This document shows positions 1-8,204 of a DNA stretch of 26,948 nucleotides, one piece after another. Source of the stretch: a virus. Numbering within the stretch: the stretch's first letter is position 1; every line of letters begins with the position of its first letter. The DNA lies in IMG/VR virus record IMGVR_UViG_3300033148_004800, positions 1-26,948 of that record. One strand, written 5' to 3'. The notes below the pieces were generated by a model, which did no database searches, had not been told where the DNA came from, and saw only the letters and a program-made list of their open reading frames with translations. Both the position numbers and the translations under genes were made by a program.

Positions 1-765
1 AAAAGCAAAAAAGCAGACTACACAGAATACCCAACACCGATTTGCAAAACAAGTTGGGTTAACATCTTCGTGGCTAACTCCAACGATGTTGCTGAAATGA
101 TCAAGAAGGGTAAAGACCCAGCGAAGTACAGAAGAAAATGTACTTTCATGTTCCCGAAGAGTATTGAAAGCGTTGACATAGACTTCAGTGCAATCAAGCT
201 GAAAGGAAAACCTATGACTGAAGACCAAATCCAAGCGACTAAAGAAGGCATCGTCGCCAAAGGAAAAGCGTTCCTGAAAGCATATAGAGCTGCCGCGCTT
301 AAAATGTCTCTGTCTGTATGGGATGACTGCGAGAACCAAACCGATCTCGAAGAGTCTGAAATTCGATGGAGTCCTATTATCGATGGCGACAACAAGAAAC
401 TTATCAAAACATATGCAGGAAACGCGGGTTACTGGTTGGTACGCGCGGGAACTGGTTTTGACTATGCCGACTCAAGTAAAATGCCTTTCGTCTACAGCTC
501 AAAGAATGAAAGGGTTTATGAAGAAGGTACGCTCAAGTCTGGTGACTGGGTTAAAGGTTACTTGTCTTTGTTCACTTATGGAGGTCAGACAGAAGGTGTG
601 ACTGCAGGGATGAACAACATCAAAAAGATGTTCACTGGAGAGTTCACAGGTGTACAAACCGCAGAGTTCGATGGTGACGAAGACCTGGCAGAGAATGAAG
701 CAACTCCAGATGATTTCAATAGTGACGACAACTTAGTTGAAGACACTGAAGAAGATTGGGGTTAA
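1..765 (+). CDS. Phage ssDNA-binding protein, DUF2815-like (5' partial)
   Basis: The frame is open from base 1 with no start needed, so the gene begins left of the window. A GTG at 70 would give 231 aa, but the residues before it (ADYTEYPTPICKTSWVNIF) match the first strand region expected of DUF2815 proteins, so 70 is not the true start. DUF2815 is the family of the Enc34-type phage single-stranded DNA-binding proteins, OB-fold proteins that coat ssDNA during replication. The C-terminus is very acidic and ends in DTEEDWG, resembling the protein-interaction tail of SSBs. The gene directly precedes and overlaps by 10 bases a family A DNA polymerase, which fits a replication role. Family assignment is by pattern recognition. 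The acidic tail and context are seen directly. Confidence 0.75.
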   Translation, partial: KSKKADYTEYPTPICKTSWVNIFVANSNDVAEMIKKGKDPAKYRRKCTFMFPKSIESVDIDFSAIKLKGKPMTEDQIQATKEGIVAKGKAFLKAYRAAALKMSLSVWDDCENQTDLEESEIRWSPIIDGDNKKLIKTYAGNAGYWLVRAGTGFDYADSSKMPFVYSSKNERVYEEGTLKSGDWVKGYLSLFTYGGQTEGVTAGMNNIKKMFTGEFTGVQTAEFDGDEDLAENEATPDDFNSDDNLVEDTEEDWG

Positions 766-2870
766 CCAAAAAATTAAGTAAGAAAGTAGCTGGGCCTTCG
801 GGTCCAGTTGTTTTCCTCGACTTCGAAACGAGAGCTGTTCGCGACCTACTCAAAGTAGGTGCTTACAAATACACGCTTTGCCCTGAGTTTGATGTGCTTT
901 GTTTATCTTATGCGATGAACGACGAGGAAGCAAAAAATTGTGATGGACCTAAGTTTGCAGACGTGGATTGGGAGTTTGATATGTGGCTGGACGAATTAAA
1001 CGACCTAGCCAAAAACCCTAATGTAACTTTCGAAGCCCATTATGTTGGCTTTGAGTTCTGGGTGTGGCATAATTACATGGTGCCAAAATACGGTTTTGCT
1101 CCCATACCTATTGAGCGTTGGAGATGTTCGGCTGCGGCTGCGGCTGCCCAAGGTTTTCCTCGTTCTTTGTTTGGCTTATGTAAAGCTATAGGATCAAAAG
1201 TTCAGAAGGACATGGAAGGTAAAAAACTTATGCTCAAGATGTGTAAACCACTTCCCGTAAAGCAGCAAGAAAAGAATGGGGGCAAATGGTTTTGGAACCA
1301 CGAAGCTCAAGAAAGATTAAAAGAATATTGCGGCCAGGACGTTGAATCGGAAAGATCAGCGGGAAAACAAATTCCGCCTTTAACTCCCTTCGAACAAGAG
1401 GTATGGGTTGAAGACCAGAAGCTAAACCAACGAGGCGTTACCATCGATATGGGCTTAGCGAATAGAGGTTTTGCTATGGTGGATGAGTTAAAAATTAAAT
1501 GGGCAGCGGATTGCAAGAGTGAGTTTGGTTTTAACCCTACTCAAGTTGGCGAAGTTAAGAAATGGATGGAAGCTCATGGTGTCACAATACCTTTGGTGAA
1601 AAACCAAAAAGGTGAGATGACCAAATCTATGGGTGCTAAGTTTTTAGATAAACTTATGATTGAAACTAAAGATCCTCAAGTTAAGTCTGTCATTAAGTAC
1701 AGGAAAGATGCGGGGTCTCCTTCACTAGCCAAGTATAAAAACTGTATTGAAATGTCTGTAGACGGCGTGTGCCGTGATCAGTTCATCATGAACGGGGCGA
1801 ATACTGGGCGCTGGAGTTCGAAGGGGGTTCAGTTCCATAATTTCCCTCGCGGTACTCTGCTTGAAGACCATGAAGAAGATGATATGGAAATGATAGTAGC
1901 CGCTATTAAAAAGGGAGACTCCGATCAACTGCAATGGGCTGGGTCTGAAATGGAAGGTATGAAGACCGCGATGCGTGGATTGATCATTGCACCTCCAGGT
2001 AAAAGATTGTATGTCATGGACTACTCTCAGATTGAGGCGAGAATCATGGCGTGGTTAGCTGAGCAGGATCACATCCTCCAATATTTTATTGATGGGAAAG
2101 ACCTGTACAAAGTGACGGCAGCCTTGATGTTCAACATCCCTTATGAAGAGGTGACGAAAGCACAAAGGTTTCTTGGGAAGGTCGGATCTTTATCTCTACA
2201 ATACCAAGGCGGTGAAGATGCTTTCATGGGTATGGCCACCAACTATGGACAGATTATCCCAAGGAAAGAAGCTAAACGGATCAAAAACCTATGGCGAGAA
2301 GCTAACCCAGAGATTAAAAGTCTGTGGAGTGAGTACCAGTGGGCGGCTATCCAAGCAATTGAAAGAGGCGGGACTCGTGCGGTAGGGAGAATTAAATTCA
2401 GGAAGCAAGGAGATTTTCTCAAGTGTATGCTGCCTAGTGGTCGTTGTCTTCATTACTATAAGCCCGAAGTTCAAACAGTCACTATCCATCCAAAGCCAGA
2501 GCAAGACTTCGATTCCTTTGAAACAAAACAGATGACTTACATCGGGGCTGATTCAGCTAAAGGAATTGTTTGGGACAGGGTAAGTATCTATGGCGGTAGA
2601 TGGGCTGAGAACATTTGTCAGGCTATCGGTGCAGACATTCTGCGTATTCCGATGGTGGAGATCCCTAAACGTAAAAAATGGAGATGCATGTTTGATTTGG
2701 AATGTATTTTTCATACTCATGACGAGCTTGGCGCCTTAGGTCCAGATGATGAGCATTGGAAGCAGCGTTTAGCAGAGATGCAGCACGTTATGTTAGAAGT
2801 TCCAGATTGTTATGATGGTTTGCCGATGGCGGCAGAAGGTTTTTCAGGTTACAGATACAGGAAGGATTGA
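756..2870 (+). CDS. DNA polymerase, family A, with 3'-5' exonuclease domain
   Basis: Replicative phage DNA polymerase of 704 aa. The N-terminal proofreading domain shows Exo I (LDFET, D22/E24), Exo II around residues 95-100 (AHYVGFE, with FE instead of the usual FD) and Exo III near Y191/D195. The polymerase domain shows ANTGRWSS, then motif A (DYSQIEAR, D422), motif B (RFLGKVGSLSLQYQGG, K475) and motif C (HDE, 655-657). The combination is typical of the compact phage PolA type lacking a 5'-3' exonuclease. The start is a TTG inside the end of the SSB-like gene with GAAGAAG just ahead. No other start codon lies before Exo I, so this start is forced unless translation is coupled differently. 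It is followed by a TGATG junction to the next gene. Confidence 0.96.
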   Translation: MGLTKKLSKKVAGPSGPVVFLDFETRAVRDLLKVGAYKYTLCPEFDVLCLSYAMNDEEAKNCDGPKFADVDWEFDMWLDELNDLAKNPNVTFEAHYVGFEFWVWHNYMVPKYGFAPIPIERWRCSAAAAAAQGFPRSLFGLCKAIGSKVQKDMEGKKLMLKMCKPLPVKQQEKNGGKWFWNHEAQERLKEYCGQDVESERSAGKQIPPLTPFEQEVWVEDQKLNQRGVTIDMGLANRGFAMVDELKIKWAADCKSEFGFNPTQVGEVKKWMEAHGVTIPLVKNQKGEMTKSMGAKFLDKLMIETKDPQVKSVIKYRKDAGSPSLAKYKNCIEMSVDGVCRDQFIMNGANTGRWSSKGVQFHNFPRGTLLEDHEEDDMEMIVAAIKKGDSDQLQWAGSEMEGMKTAMRGLIIAPPGKRLYVMDYSQIEARIMAWLAEQDHILQYFIDGKDLYKVTAALMFNIPYEEVTKAQRFLGKVGSLSLQYQGGEDAFMGMATNYGQIIPRKEAKRIKNLWREANPEIKSLWSEYQWAAIQAIERGGTRAVGRIKFRKQGDFLKCMLPSGRCLHYYKPEVQTVTIHPKPEQDFDSFETKQMTYIGADSAKGIVWDRVSIYGGRWAENICQAIGADILRIPMVEIPKRKKWRCMFDLECIFHTHDELGALGPDDEHWKQRLAEMQHVMLEVPDCYDGLPMAAEGFSGYRYRKD

Positions 2871-3172
2871 TGGATTACAGTTTTTATGTAGATAGATATG
2901 AAAGCACTCTTTTCCTTTTACCCCGAGAGTTTCCAATTTCAGATGAACTGATCGAGCTTAAAATTTCAGGTCGTCGTGTCGAATGGTTTAAATTCGGGCA
3001 AACCATTAGAGGTCATAGACCAGATGCAGTAATCATTGACCAAAGGGAGCTAGAACGATATCTTAACCCTAGGAGTCAAGCAGAGTTTCATAAAAATAGA
3101 GATTGGTACATGTCTGAGGTTAAACCAATGAACCACCGTGCAGATATGATTTTTACTAAAAGGAAGGATTAA
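2870..3172 (+). CDS. Hypothetical protein (100 aa) in replication operon
   Basis: Small protein of 100 aa starting at an ATG that overlaps the polymerase stop (TGATG), with GGAAGGA ahead of it. A TTG three bases upstream is a weaker alternative. The sequence is charged and soluble, with no signal peptide or membrane segment. Residues about 31-59 read GRRVEWFKFGQTIRGHRPDA followed by VIIDQ. This resembles the stretch leading to a Walker B strand in phage terminases and helicases, but there is no P-loop and the final residue is Q rather than E or D. I therefore do not call it an ATPase. Its position between polymerase and resolvase suggests a role in DNA metabolism, which is inference only. Confidence 0.75.
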   Translation: MDYSFYVDRYESTLFLLPREFPISDELIELKISGRRVEWFKFGQTIRGHRPDAVIIDQRELERYLNPRSQAEFHKNRDWYMSEVKPMNHRADMIFTKRKD

Positions 3173-3735
3173 TGGCTAAAGAATTTGAAAGAGAACAAAA
3201 GATCGTGGACGCTGTAGAAGATATGCAGTTCGTCGAAGGTCTTAAAACAATCGCGACAGGTGAGCAAACTGTATTAGGGCACTCACCTACCAACGCTGAA
3301 TATAAAACAGCGGGGGAATATATCATGTACCTTGAAAACCAGATAAAAGGTTTTGGCGCAGGCGTTCAAAACCCTGCAGGTGGTAATTTCAAAGAAGCTG
3401 TCGACCAAGACATTCAAATCGTTTTCAAACAACCCGCTGCAAACAACATGCTTCAGGAGGCCAAAATAATGACGCTGAATGGACGAGTGAAGGTTCAGGG
3501 TGGAGTTAAAGGTTATATCCAAGCGGTGCTAGAGGAGGCCCCAGAAGACATGAAGTTTACACTAATTGAAGAGAAGGTCAGAACAAAGCAGAAAGTTGTC
3601 AGTGCTGTGGCTTCTGCAGGTAATGTGAAAATTATGTTCGACGATGGCACTTTCCAGAATGTGCATTTAACCGCTCCTCCAAAAGAAGAGTTTAAATTTG
3701 AAGACGATGAAGTAGACGATCAAGAATGGCAGTAG
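3172..3735 (+). CDS. Hypothetical acidic protein (187 aa) in replication operon
   Basis: Protein of 187 aa with a start codon overlapping the upstream stop by one base (TAATG) and AGGAAGGA ahead of it. I do not recognise the family. The N-terminal half looks helical. The segment around residues 130-170 has alternating hydrophobic residues suggesting beta strands (VRTKQKVVSAV, NVKIMFDDGTFQNVHL). The last 20 residues are strongly acidic and end in DDQEWQ, similar in character to the tail of the SSB-like protein at the start of this operon. Two proteins with acidic tryptophan-containing tails in one replication operon may mean both contact DNA or a shared partner. That is inference. Confidence 0.8.
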   Translation: MAKEFEREQKIVDAVEDMQFVEGLKTIATGEQTVLGHSPTNAEYKTAGEYIMYLENQIKGFGAGVQNPAGGNFKEAVDQDIQIVFKQPAANNMLQEAKIMTLNGRVKVQGGVKGYIQAVLEEAPEDMKFTLIEEKVRTKQKVVSAVASAGNVKIMFDDGTFQNVHLTAPPKEEFKFEDDEVDDQEWQ

Positions 3736-4187
3736 GTTCCATTCTAGCTTTAGACATGGCCACCTTTACTGGCTGGGCTCTACTGAAAAATGGCAAAACA
3801 ACATTTGGGTCAGAGAAGTTTTCTGACCCTACTTGGGATGGTAATGGAGCGAGATATCTAAAATATGAAGCATGGCTTAATAAGTTTCCTGAAGTTGAGT
3901 TGGTTGTTTATGAAGCTGTCATGGCTCATAGTGCGGTTTATGCTGCGCATATGTATGGGGCTTATCTCTCCGAAGTTCAAAAGTTTTCACAGAAACGTGG
4001 CATCCCTTACATCGGACTTCATGTTACAACAATCAAGGAACATTGGACAGGTAAAGGGAAAGCTAAGAAAGATCTTATGATGAAAGAAGCCTGGAAACGT
4101 GGTTATAATGTGAAAGACGACAACCAGGCCGATGCTTTAGCTATTCTAGACTTAGGCAAAAAACAATACTTTGACGATTGGGCTTAA
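3726..4187 (+). CDS. RuvC-like Holliday junction resolvase / endonuclease
   Basis: Protein of 153 aa with an RNase H-like resolvase layout. The first catalytic aspartate is in ILALDMATFTGWAL (D10), the glutamate in VVYEAV (E63), and the C-terminal acidic set in VKDDNQADALAI (D131, D132, D136). This is the arrangement of phage RuvC-type endonucleases that cleave branched DNA before packaging or during recombination. Lysine-rich residues 104-120 (KEHWTGKGKAKKD) match the basic segment before the last acidic helix in the family. The ATG lies 10 bases inside the previous gene and lacks a clear Shine-Dalgarno site, so translation is probably coupled. Its stop codon abuts the stop codon of the opposite-strand virion operon. 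Confidence 0.9.
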   Translation: MAVGSILALDMATFTGWALLKNGKTTFGSEKFSDPTWDGNGARYLKYEAWLNKFPEVELVVYEAVMAHSAVYAAHMYGAYLSEVQKFSQKRGIPYIGLHVTTIKEHWTGKGKAKKDLMMKEAWKRGYNVKDDNQADALAILDLGKKQYFDDWA

Positions 4188-7100
4188 CTATTTAAACAAA
4201 TTGCTGGTCCTCGATGTAGGATCAGCAACCAATGAAGGAACACCCACTGCTTGAAGAAATACTTTGGCCATCTTTTGGCCATTTCTTTCCTTCACGCCTT
4301 CAGCCATGTCGTGTACCTGATCAAATCCAGGCAACCCTTGTTCGAAGGGTTGTCCCCCCAAAGTGGCATTTGCCAATGATGCAAGTGGAGCACCGACAAC
4401 TGGAGTGACCCCGATAGTTCCTTGAATCATATTCTGTACAAATTTAAAAGCTATGCCATCCCTTCGATCTTCTAACCTTTTTCTTTCCTTCTCAGTTTTG
4501 AATTGGTCTTTAAAAGCAGAGACAACCGTTGCCGCTCCAGTACCAACCGCCGCCGCGTATCCAGTTTGAATCATAAGCGGAATAACTGCACCCCATAAAT
4601 CTTCCCATGCTTTTTGCTGTACTTCCTCGGACATTTTTGATTTGTCCATGTTGATGTATGTTGTGTAATTTTTATCGAAGAGTTCAGCTATCTTACGAGT
4701 CTGAGTTGTATATTGTGTCAGAGCTTTATTGATAATCCCTCGTTTCATCTGGTTAAATGATTTTGAAACGATATCTTGAGTAGGCTGTGATTCTAATGCG
4801 ATATTAACTGCCAACTCACTCACCTCATCCCAATAAGCTTTAGTCCCTTTCTTGGCTTTGATCTCCGAAGACCCCTTTGTTTGCTCCCATATAGCGGCAA
4901 TCTGAGCGCGGTCAGCAATTTGAATACCCTCAGTAGTTTTCTCTAGAGTGGCAATCCAAGCGTCAGATTTTTTTATTCCTTTTTCTTTGGCTAATTTGAC
5001 GACCTCTTTTACGTTCAGCTTGCCGTTCCTTTCATAAATGCCTAAGTCTCCCGCAATTTTATACACGCCTAAGTCGCTAGTGATTTCTTCGAGTTCTACC
5101 CAACGAACTTTTGACTCTCTACGCCTTTTGAAATAACCGTTCGCAGCATCCATCTCGGCTTCAATTGCTTTTAGCCTTTTTGGACTAATTGCTAAAGAAA
5201 CTGCATCACGGTATAGTTTGCCCCCAGGTATAATTTTTCCTTCAGCATCTCGAAGTCTTCCTGTCGCAACAGCGGTCCAGGCAGAACTGAACTGTTTTAG
5301 TATCACAGATGGGTTAGTGCCTAACTGTGATACGACAGAGAGTGAGTAAATTTTTGATAGCGAGGTGTCTGATCTTTCACCAAGAACCCTTCGATCCCCT
5401 TGCAGTATTTTAACTAAGTCAAGCATTGCTTGCCGGTAAGGCGTTCCGAATTGGTGCGCCAGCATCTCGCCGCCCCCCTCCATGAAAACATCCATATTTT
5501 TGGCAGATTTTGCGTAGGATGAAGTCTCAGCCACGAAGTTTATGTAGTTGCCCATATCTGCGATAGGGTTAACATCTATGAGAGGCGCATCTCCTACGCG
5601 GGCGTGAAACGCACCCCTGGAGCTGTCGACGTCCCTAGTTGGTAATACAGCTTCTATCAGTCCACTTACGGCATCACCCTCAGTAGTTTGCTGTGACACG
5701 TAGTAATAGTTGTCAGGGTTAATGAAGTCCTGGCCTGTCAGCGCTCGCACTTTAGCGTTGGCTAATTTTCCCGCTTCTCTGTAGCCTGCTTGAATAGCAG
5801 TCACCAGTTCCATTTCTTTTTTGGAAAGTGGCCCCCCTTTTTGCAACCACTTTAGCTGATCAAGGGATACTTTAACAGGACGGCCTTTATATATAAAGCC
5901 TTGTTTCATTAGCTTAACTTGAGCAGAGTTCTCCGTTGGGGGTTTTGTTTTATCTTTGTTGAACCCGTCCATAGATTCCAAAACTCTGCGAACCCAATAA
6001 GCCTTGCTTTGTTTTATTTTTACTGTACGCCCTCCGTTAGCCCCTCCTAGCTGGACCTCAACCTGCTGCGTGTGGATGTCAAGCAGGCGTTTAGTATCCC
6101 AATTGAAGTCATCTAAAATTTTGTTGTACGCAGCTTTAGCCTTCAGGTTGATGTCTGCGGTGTCTATAGCACTCCTTGCAAACCCCGAGGTGATTTCTGA
6201 GAATGAGTCACCAAGTTGACCCCTTTGCCCTACGAGGCTATTATTGTTCGGACCAAGAAGCCTACCGTTGAGCGAGATCGCTTTCTTGAATGCCTGATAC
6301 CTTCTGCCCCCTGCTGTCCTTGCGACCTTGGTGCTTGTTCGCTCAATTGAGTTGGCTGCTCCTTTCTTGATTGCACTTTGTTCTGCAAGGTTGCGTTTTG
6401 TGGCGTCATCAATTTCCTTTTGCTGTTCGGGTGAGAATTTAGATTCTTTCTTTTTAGGCGTTTCAGGTGAGTGCAATACCTCTGCCTTCTCCTCCAGCCT
6501 TTCTTTAAACACGCGTAATTCTTTCTTGGCGCTAGGTATGTCAACAGGTATGTCATGAACTTCACCCAATAGTGCCGCGAAGACTTCTTCCTTAGTTGAT
6601 GTTTGGGGTAGTCCAAGTGCTTTTGAGTACACGTTTTTTACCCATTCAGTGAAAGCCTCAAGAGCCCTTCGAATTCCTCGGGGCTGATTCTGAGTGTCCC
6701 CTATTATAAAATCCTTAATGTCCTCGGCGAATTTCTCTTCCTGAGTTTCTGACCAAGCTTGGCCTTTGTTGACGCCGTACCTTTTTTCTAAATCCGTTAA
6801 GTGTTTGCCGTCCAGATCAGATCTTACGATGTGGCCAATCTCATGGAGTAGCCCAGATGTGCTCGAAGCCTTTCTTGGTGCAGTCAGAATAAGTCTGCCC
6901 TCTTCTGTAATAAGGGACATAGCCTGGTCAGCTTTAACTCGTAGCTTCTTAGCCTCCATGTACTGTTGAAACTTCATACCAGCCGCTTCTGCTCTGGCAT
7001 CTATAACTTTCAGAATGTCATCAGCTTGGTGTTTGAACTCTGGCAACAAAGACTCATTTAACCACGACTTGAAATTTCTTCTGGAGGGCCTGACATTGAA

Positions 7101-8204
7101 ATCATCGGCAGCGCTTCTAGTTTCTGGAGAATCAAAAGCTTTGACTGTGGGCTCGATGTCTACATCTGGGGGCCTGGTGTGTTCTGCTTCCATCACAGAT
7201 TGGGCTTTATTTGCTCTAGGCACATCGGCCTCAACCCTGAGAGTTGGCGCATCAGGGTCAACTTGACCTACCACTTCAGCGAGAGTTTCTGGTACGCTTC
7301 TGTCTAAATCTGACTTGATAGTTTCGACATCTAGGCTTGTGACTTCTTCGAGGTCCTTGGCAGCTTTCTCGATGTAGCCTCTTCTAAACGAAGTGTACCC
7401 TTTACCACTTAAGGCGCGAGCGTTATGCAGGGCAAATCCAAAGAATGGACTTGCGATAGCATCCGTCGCCGCAGAGGCAAAAACCTCTCTCGCGCCCCCT
7501 TCTTTCCCCATACCTTGCAGCCACAATTCGGCAATGCCTCCTGTGGCTAAACCTTCTAAGGTGTCAATCTTAGCATTTTTTAACGTGGCTGCTTTAAATC
7601 CTAAGTCCTGTGACTGGTTTATCCTGGCTTGCTTAAACACCGCTTGAGCCTTCTTGAGACGCGCAGCGAGTGCAACACCTCGCAATGAGTTGGCTGCCAC
7701 TAGGCCTTCGGCTGCAGCACCTAAAGGGCCACTCACCAAAGCGATCCCGATATCAAGTGGGGCATTACCAACAAAGTGGGTGGCTATGGTGTTGAAAGTT
7801 GAGGTCCAAGGTGAGTTCGCAGCCGCGTTGGATGTCGATCTGCTCAATATTTCTCTGTCAGCTAGACTTGAAACCACATTAGTATGTCCTAATAAAGTCT
7901 CTTTGAACGTAGCTTGAGTGACATCAGATTGCCGTCCACGCAAGATTGCCGCCTCCTCGAAGGGACTTGGAGATGACTCACGGAATGAAGATGGTTCAAC
8001 GACTGAAGCAAACTTATCAAATTGCGGGTCACTCTCTGCAGGGGCAGGAGCGGATGAAACTGGTGCAGGTTGAGGCGCTGGCCTGTCAGGGGTCTTAAAA
8101 GCAGTCGCAATAGTCCCGTCAGGGGCTAGAGTGAAGCTTAAAGTTTGAGGGGTGCTTAAAACCCCTGGTCCTGGTGGCCTTAACCCTGATTCAACTTCAG
8201 CCAT
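4188..8204 (-). CDS. Giant ejection (internal virion) protein, gp16-like position, with zincin motif
   Basis: Protein of 1338 aa, close to the size of T7 gp16, and last in the virion operon as gp16 is among the T7 core genes. The N-terminus (about 1-60) is Pro/Ala-rich. A Gly/Ala-rich hydrophobic stretch follows at about 148-175 (NAPLDIGIALVSGPLGAAAE). Residues 454-458 are HEIGH, an HExxH zinc-metallopeptidase motif, with E486/E489/E490 about 30 residues further on as a possible third ligand. A second Gly/Ala-rich hydrophobic segment lies near 1205-1230. The middle is long and helical. I see no lytic transglycosylase motif such as T7 gp16 carries. Predicted role: enters the cell envelope during DNA ejection. 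Its start overlaps the upstream stop (TAATG). Confidence 0.8.
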   Translation of the reverse strand: MAEVESGLRPPGPGVLSTPQTLSFTLAPDGTIATAFKTPDRPAPQPAPVSSAPAPAESDPQFDKFASVVEPSSFRESSPSPFEEAAILRGRQSDVTQATFKETLLGHTNVVSSLADREILSRSTSNAAANSPWTSTFNTIATHFVGNAPLDIGIALVSGPLGAAAEGLVAANSLRGVALAARLKKAQAVFKQARINQSQDLGFKAATLKNAKIDTLEGLATGGIAELWLQGMGKEGGAREVFASAATDAIASPFFGFALHNARALSGKGYTSFRRGYIEKAAKDLEEVTSLDVETIKSDLDRSVPETLAEVVGQVDPDAPTLRVEADVPRANKAQSVMEAEHTRPPDVDIEPTVKAFDSPETRSAADDFNVRPSRRNFKSWLNESLLPEFKHQADDILKVIDARAEAAGMKFQQYMEAKKLRVKADQAMSLITEEGRLILTAPRKASSTSGLLHEIGHIVRSDLDGKHLTDLEKRYGVNKGQAWSETQEEKFAEDIKDFIIGDTQNQPRGIRRALEAFTEWVKNVYSKALGLPQTSTKEEVFAALLGEVHDIPVDIPSAKKELRVFKERLEEKAEVLHSPETPKKKESKFSPEQQKEIDDATKRNLAEQSAIKKGAANSIERTSTKVARTAGGRRYQAFKKAISLNGRLLGPNNNSLVGQRGQLGDSFSEITSGFARSAIDTADINLKAKAAYNKILDDFNWDTKRLLDIHTQQVEVQLGGANGGRTVKIKQSKAYWVRRVLESMDGFNKDKTKPPTENSAQVKLMKQGFIYKGRPVKVSLDQLKWLQKGGPLSKKEMELVTAIQAGYREAGKLANAKVRALTGQDFINPDNYYYVSQQTTEGDAVSGLIEAVLPTRDVDSSRGAFHARVGDAPLIDVNPIADMGNYINFVAETSSYAKSAKNMDVFMEGGGEMLAHQFGTPYRQAMLDLVKILQGDRRVLGERSDTSLSKIYSLSVVSQLGTNPSVILKQFSSAWTAVATGRLRDAEGKIIPGGKLYRDAVSLAISPKRLKAIEAEMDAANGYFKRRRESKVRWVELEEITSDLGVYKIAGDLGIYERNGKLNVKEVVKLAKEKGIKKSDAWIATLEKTTEGIQIADRAQIAAIWEQTKGSSEIKAKKGTKAYWDEVSELAVNIALESQPTQDIVSKSFNQMKRGIINKALTQYTTQTRKIAELFDKNYTTYINMDKSKMSEEVQQKAWEDLWGAVIPLMIQTGYAAAVGTGAATVVSAFKDQFKTEKERKRLEDRRDGIAFKFVQNMIQGTIGVTPVVGAPLASLANATLGGQPFEQGLPGFDQVHDMAEGVKERNGQKMAKVFLQAVGVPSLVADPTSRTSNLFK
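4201..4228 (+). terminator. Hairpin at the convergent junction
   Basis: An 11-bp inverted repeat (TTGCTGGTCCT, six-base loop, AGGATCAGCAA) lies 13 bases after the resolvase stop, inside the last codons of the opposing 1338-aa gene. The one non-Watson-Crick pair is G-U in plus-strand RNA but C-A in minus-strand RNA, so it folds better in the rightward transcript. No T-run follows on the plus strand. It may act as a weak terminator, RNase barrier or transcript 3' end. The inverted repeat is seen directly; its role is inferred. Confidence 0.45.

Noticed and set aside
2870-3172. ATPase or terminase fragment from the VIIDQ segment
   Set aside because: No Walker A motif and no acidic catalytic residue after the putative strand.
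6230-6616. Minus-strand 128-aa frame inside the 1338-aa gene
   Set aside because: Very basic shadow frame within a continuous long coding sequence; no SD evidence.
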